A stretch of 43,119 bases of DNA from a virus. A program made the translations under genes and the position numbers. This document shows, one piece after another, positions 40,424-43,119 of the stretch. The stretch is taken from the IMG/VR virus record IMGVR_UViG_3300035182_000690, positions 1 through 43,119 of that record; one strand, given 5' to 3'. The notes beneath the pieces are model-generated. The model was not told where the DNA came from and did no database searches. It saw only the letters and a list, made by a program, of their open reading frames with translations. Positions within the stretch are counted from its first letter, which is position 1. Each line of letters begins with the position of its first letter.

Positions 40424-42039
40424 TGGAACTCGATGACATTGTAGTTAAAAAACCTACAATAAAAGAATTAATGGCTGAAGAATTTACACGATGTGGATTG
40501 GATTCAAAGTACTTTATTAAAAAATATTGTACAATAGTTCATCCTCAACGTGGTAAAATTTTATTTGAAACATATCCTTATCAAGATGATTTACTTGATA
40601 TATTTGAATCTAAACATAGAACGATTATATTAAAAGGTAGACAATTAGGTATATCAACATTATCAGCAGGTTTTATTTTATGGCGTATGATTTTTAATGA
40701 TGATTATAATGTTGTTATTGTTGCTACAAAACAAAAAGTAGCAAAAAATCTTGTTAAGAAGGTAAAGATTATGAATGATCTTTTACCATCTTGGATGCGA
40801 AGTGAATGTATAGAAAATAACATGTTAAGTGTTGTTTTATCAAATGGTTCGCGTATTATTGCAGAAACAACGGCAGAAGACGTAGGTCGTTCTGAAGCTG
40901 CATCATTGGTTGTTATTGATGAATGTGCTCACATTAAACGTATGAGTGATATTTGGACAGCATTACAACCTACACTTTCAACAGGTGGTGATTGTATTGC
41001 TTTAAGTTCACCTAATGGATATGGTAACTGGTTTCATAAAACATGGTGTGATGCTGAAGAAGGACGTAATAGTTTTCAAACTGTAGAACTTCCTTGGAGT
41101 GTTCATCCTGAACGTACTCAAAAATGGAGAGATGAACAGGAAATTGAACTTGGTCCAAGAAGAGCTGCACAAGAATGTGATGCTAAGTTCTTGTCATCAG
41201 GTAATACTGTTATTGCTCCTGATATTTTAGAATGGTATCAAAACAATACAGTAAAACAACCTATTCGTAAAATTACACCAACTGTTAGTTATAGCTCAGA
41301 TCTTAAAGATACTATTTGGATTTGGAAAGATCCTGATTTTGATGCAAAGTATATTATAAGTGGTGACGTTGCTCGTGGTGATGGTGATGATTATAGTACA
41401 TTTCATATTATAGATACAAAAACATATGAACAAGTTGCTGAATTTGAAGGTAAATTACCACCAAATAATTTCGGTGATTTAATATTAGAATATGCTGTAA
41501 AATATAATGATGCATATGTTATTGTTGAAAATGCAAACATTGGTATGGGTACATGTCAACGTTTAATTGATAGAGGATGTAGGAATCTTCATTATACAAA
41601 AGAATCTGATAAAAGAGGATTTGTTAATGAAAAGACAAAATTTTCATCGGCTATTAAAAAGAGTGATGTACCTGGGTTTACAATGTCATTAGCTACACGC
41701 CCATTAGTTATAAGTCAAATGGAAGAAATTATAAGATTAAAGCAAATTATAATAAATTCACAAAGAACAATAACCCAATTACGTACATTTGTATACTTAA
41801 ATAATAAACCACAAGCTGCATATGGTTATAATGATGATATTGTTATGGCATTATGTATTGCTATTTTTGGTAGGGATGTTGCATTAATTAATATATCACG
41901 AAATGATTCAATGGTTACCGCAATGTTAGGTGCTATACATGTTAGCAGGTCAGAACAAAATACACATGGTAATATAATAACCAATCCTTGGCAATATGGA
42001 ACTGGTAGACAAGCAATAAATTTAACGGAGTTTTTATAA
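40423..42039 (+). CDS. 17: Terminase large subunit, gp17-like
   Basis: A 538-residue packaging motor ATPase and headful nuclease. ATPase domain: adenine-binding Q54 in YPYQDDLL, Walker A-like KGRQLGIST at 71-79, Walker B LVVIDE at 162-167 with D166-E167, and coupling motif SSPNG at 195-199. Nuclease domain (RNase H fold): D315 in SGDVARGDGDDYS, E369 in VIVENANIG, and D471-D472 in YGYNDDIVMA. T4 gp17 is 610 residues; this is slightly short but has all motifs. It translocates DNA through the portal and cuts concatemers. Confidence 0.96.
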   Translation: MELDDIVVKKPTIKELMAEEFTRCGLDSKYFIKKYCTIVHPQRGKILFETYPYQDDLLDIFESKHRTIILKGRQLGISTLSAGFILWRMIFNDDYNVVIVATKQKVAKNLVKKVKIMNDLLPSWMRSECIENNMLSVVLSNGSRIIAETTAEDVGRSEAASLVVIDECAHIKRMSDIWTALQPTLSTGGDCIALSSPNGYGNWFHKTWCDAEEGRNSFQTVELPWSVHPERTQKWRDEQEIELGPRRAAQECDAKFLSSGNTVIAPDILEWYQNNTVKQPIRKITPTVSYSSDLKDTIWIWKDPDFDAKYIISGDVARGDGDDYSTFHIIDTKTYEQVAEFEGKLPPNNFGDLILEYAVKYNDAYVIVENANIGMGTCQRLIDRGCRNLHYTKESDKRGFVNEKTKFSSAIKKSDVPGFTMSLATRPLVISQMEEIIRLKQIIINSQRTITQLRTFVYLNNKPQAAYGYNDDIVMALCIAIFGRDVALINISRNDSMVTAMLGAIHVSRSEQNTHGNIITNPWQYGTGRQAINLTEFL

Positions 42040-42040
42040 A

Positions 42041-42538
42041 ATGAAATTATTGGAAGTATCATTAATACAAAAGGCAGAACAATTTGCTAGAGAAGTACAT
42101 ACTGGACAGTTTAGAAAATCATCGATGAAACCTTACATTGTTCATCCATTATTAGTTTATAAACTAACAAAACATTTTGGTTTTGGTAAGAATGAACAAA
42201 TAATTGCATTATTACATGATACATATGAAGATGGTGCAGATCCAAAAGCAATTGCCGATTATATTGGTAAAACATTTGGTAGTAATATATTGTCTATTGT
42301 TTTACTATTATCACATGATAAATCGGTTGAATATAATACCTATTTATTAGCATTAGCAAAAAAATCACCATTTGCATTGAATGTTAAATTATGTGATATG
42401 ATTGCAAATTTATCAGATGCACCAACACAAAGTCAATATAATAAATATAAGTCAGGATTCATGAATTTGAAATCTAACAATATTTATATACAGGACAACT
42501 TACTAAAGACATTAAACAAGATTTTCAAATTAGGATAA
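42041..42538 (+). CDS. MESH1/RelA-type HD hydrolase
   Basis: A 165-residue HD protein of the SpoT/MESH1 kind. Motifs: KAEQFAREVHTGQFRKSS at 11-28, PYIVHP at 31-36 (H35), the full HDxxED motif as H59-D60-T-Y-E63-D64, and VKLCDMIANLSD at 115-126 with D119. This is the complete metal set of small alarmone hydrolases that cut (p)ppGpp. No synthetase domain. It lies between the terminase and the portal genes, normally a strictly structural neighbourhood. Lowering ppGpp during infection, or removing a defence nucleotide signal, would fit but is inference. It follows the terminase after one base. Confidence 0.82.
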   Translation: MKLLEVSLIQKAEQFAREVHTGQFRKSSMKPYIVHPLLVYKLTKHFGFGKNEQIIALLHDTYEDGADPKAIADYIGKTFGSNILSIVLLLSHDKSVEYNTYLLALAKKSPFALNVKLCDMIANLSDAPTQSQYNKYKSGFMNLKSNNIYIQDNLLKTLNKIFKLG

Positions 42539-42541
42539 TAC

Positions 42542-43119
42542 ATGAGTGTATTCAGCTCTATAAATAAACTTTTCAGTACCGACCTTATTATACGAAACTA
42601 TAAGGGCGTAAACATGAAACCTATGGATGTTTACAACCCTAAAGTAGTTGGTAATATGGCTAATAACTATATGGGTTCAAGATATCAAAATCTTTACTCA
42701 ACATTAGCTATGGTTAATTCACAAAACCAAGGTATGCCAATTCATACTATGAGACTTATGATGTTTAGAGATTATGAATTAATGGACCAAGATCCAATAC
42801 TTCACTCTGCATTAGACTTATATTCTGAAGAATGTGCAATACGTAATGAATTTGGTGAAATAGTAAAAATAAAATGTGAAGATGAAGAAATTAATGAAGT
42901 ACTTCATAATTTATTTTATAATGTATTAAATGTTAATTTTAATCTTAGATCATGGGTAAGATCATTTGTTAAGTATGGTGATTTCTTTATGAAATTAAAC
43001 ATAGTCGATAAATTAGGAATAGTTGATACCGTAACAATGTCACCATATGACGTAACTCGAGTTGAAGAAGTTAATAAATCAACTGGTAAAATAGATACTA
43101 AATATGCTATTGAAGGTTA
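42542..43119 (+). CDS. 20: Portal protein gp20-like (5' part)
   Basis: The first about 192 residues of a portal protein, running off the window end. It starts MSVFSSINKLFSTDLIIRNY and carries TMRLMMFRDYELMDQDPILH with SALDLYSEEC after it (about 75-105), the conserved T4-type portal block, then a SWVRSFVKYGDFFMKLNI segment (about 139-156) and SPYDVTRVE. The portal forms the 12-mer ring at the head vertex through which DNA passes. It follows the HD gene after three bases. Confidence 0.9.
   Translation, partial: MSVFSSINKLFSTDLIIRNYKGVNMKPMDVYNPKVVGNMANNYMGSRYQNLYSTLAMVNSQNQGMPIHTMRLMMFRDYELMDQDPILHSALDLYSEECAIRNEFGEIVKIKCEDEEINEVLHNLFYNVLNVNFNLRSWVRSFVKYGDFFMKLNIVDKLGIVDTVTMSPYDVTRVEEVNKSTGKIDTKYAIEG

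Noticed and set aside
1-43119. tRNA genes, integrase, transposase or attachment site
   Set aside because: Looked for cloverleaf-like GC-rich stretches and transposase/integrase motifs; the only GC-rich noncoding stretch is the hairpin array, which does not fold as a tRNA.

Overview
This window is one end-to-end piece of a large, strongly AT-rich tailed bacteriophage of the T4 superfamily (contractile-tailed myovirus). The diagnostic genes are a T4-type large terminase (gp17), the start of a portal gene (gp20), baseplate proteins like gp25, gp6 and the gp5 hub, a gp55-like late sigma factor, a gp61-like primase and a gp46/gp47 (Rad50/Mre11) recombination nuclease. A Bacteroidetes host is inferred, not proven: two promoters have the shape TTG-N20-TATATTT(G/A), close to the TTG-N19-21-TAnnTTTG consensus of that phylum. 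I see no tRNA, rRNA, CRISPR array, insertion sequence or integrase.

Layout. (1) 1-350: one small leftward gene, the only convincing minus-strand gene. (2) 350-702: a divergent intergenic region with a GC-rich array of five consecutive hairpins and a host-like promoter. (3) 703-6215: small accessory genes: metallopeptidase, cyclic-phosphate-processing receiver (cREC), A1S_2505-like protein, ThyX, a Lar-like zinc protein, secreted and membrane proteins. (4) 6283-10572: peptide deformylase, a membrane-anchored transglycosylase, an HD hydrolase and the gp55-like sigma factor, closed by a rho-independent terminator. (5) 10688-28785: baseplate, tail and adhesion structural block, including a 1302-residue protein with six FN3 repeats, then a PD-(D/E)XK nuclease. 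(6) 28938-36999: primase, fused Mre11-Rad50, a tail fibre-like gene and an interrupted structural gene. (7) 37053-43119: holin/endolysin, a nucleotidyltransferase-ligase fusion, zinc-ribbon protein, large terminase, a MESH1-like HD hydrolase and the truncated portal gene.

Transcription appears organised around a repeated TATATTTA motif placed about 20-40 nt before the first gene of several blocks (6248, 10643, 12190, 28905, 37013, possibly 1037). With the gp55-like factor encoded here, this is the natural candidate for the phage late promoter, analogous to T4 TATAAATA. Within blocks genes abut or overlap by a few bases and many are preceded by AGGTTA.

Points most worth following are the hairpin array, the late-promoter motif, an apparent ATT start codon that restores the whole N-terminal domain of the nucleotidyltransferase-ligase, the single-chain Mre11-Rad50, the ThyX lacking its usual RHR signature, and a structural gene broken at a G6 run plus a stop codon.
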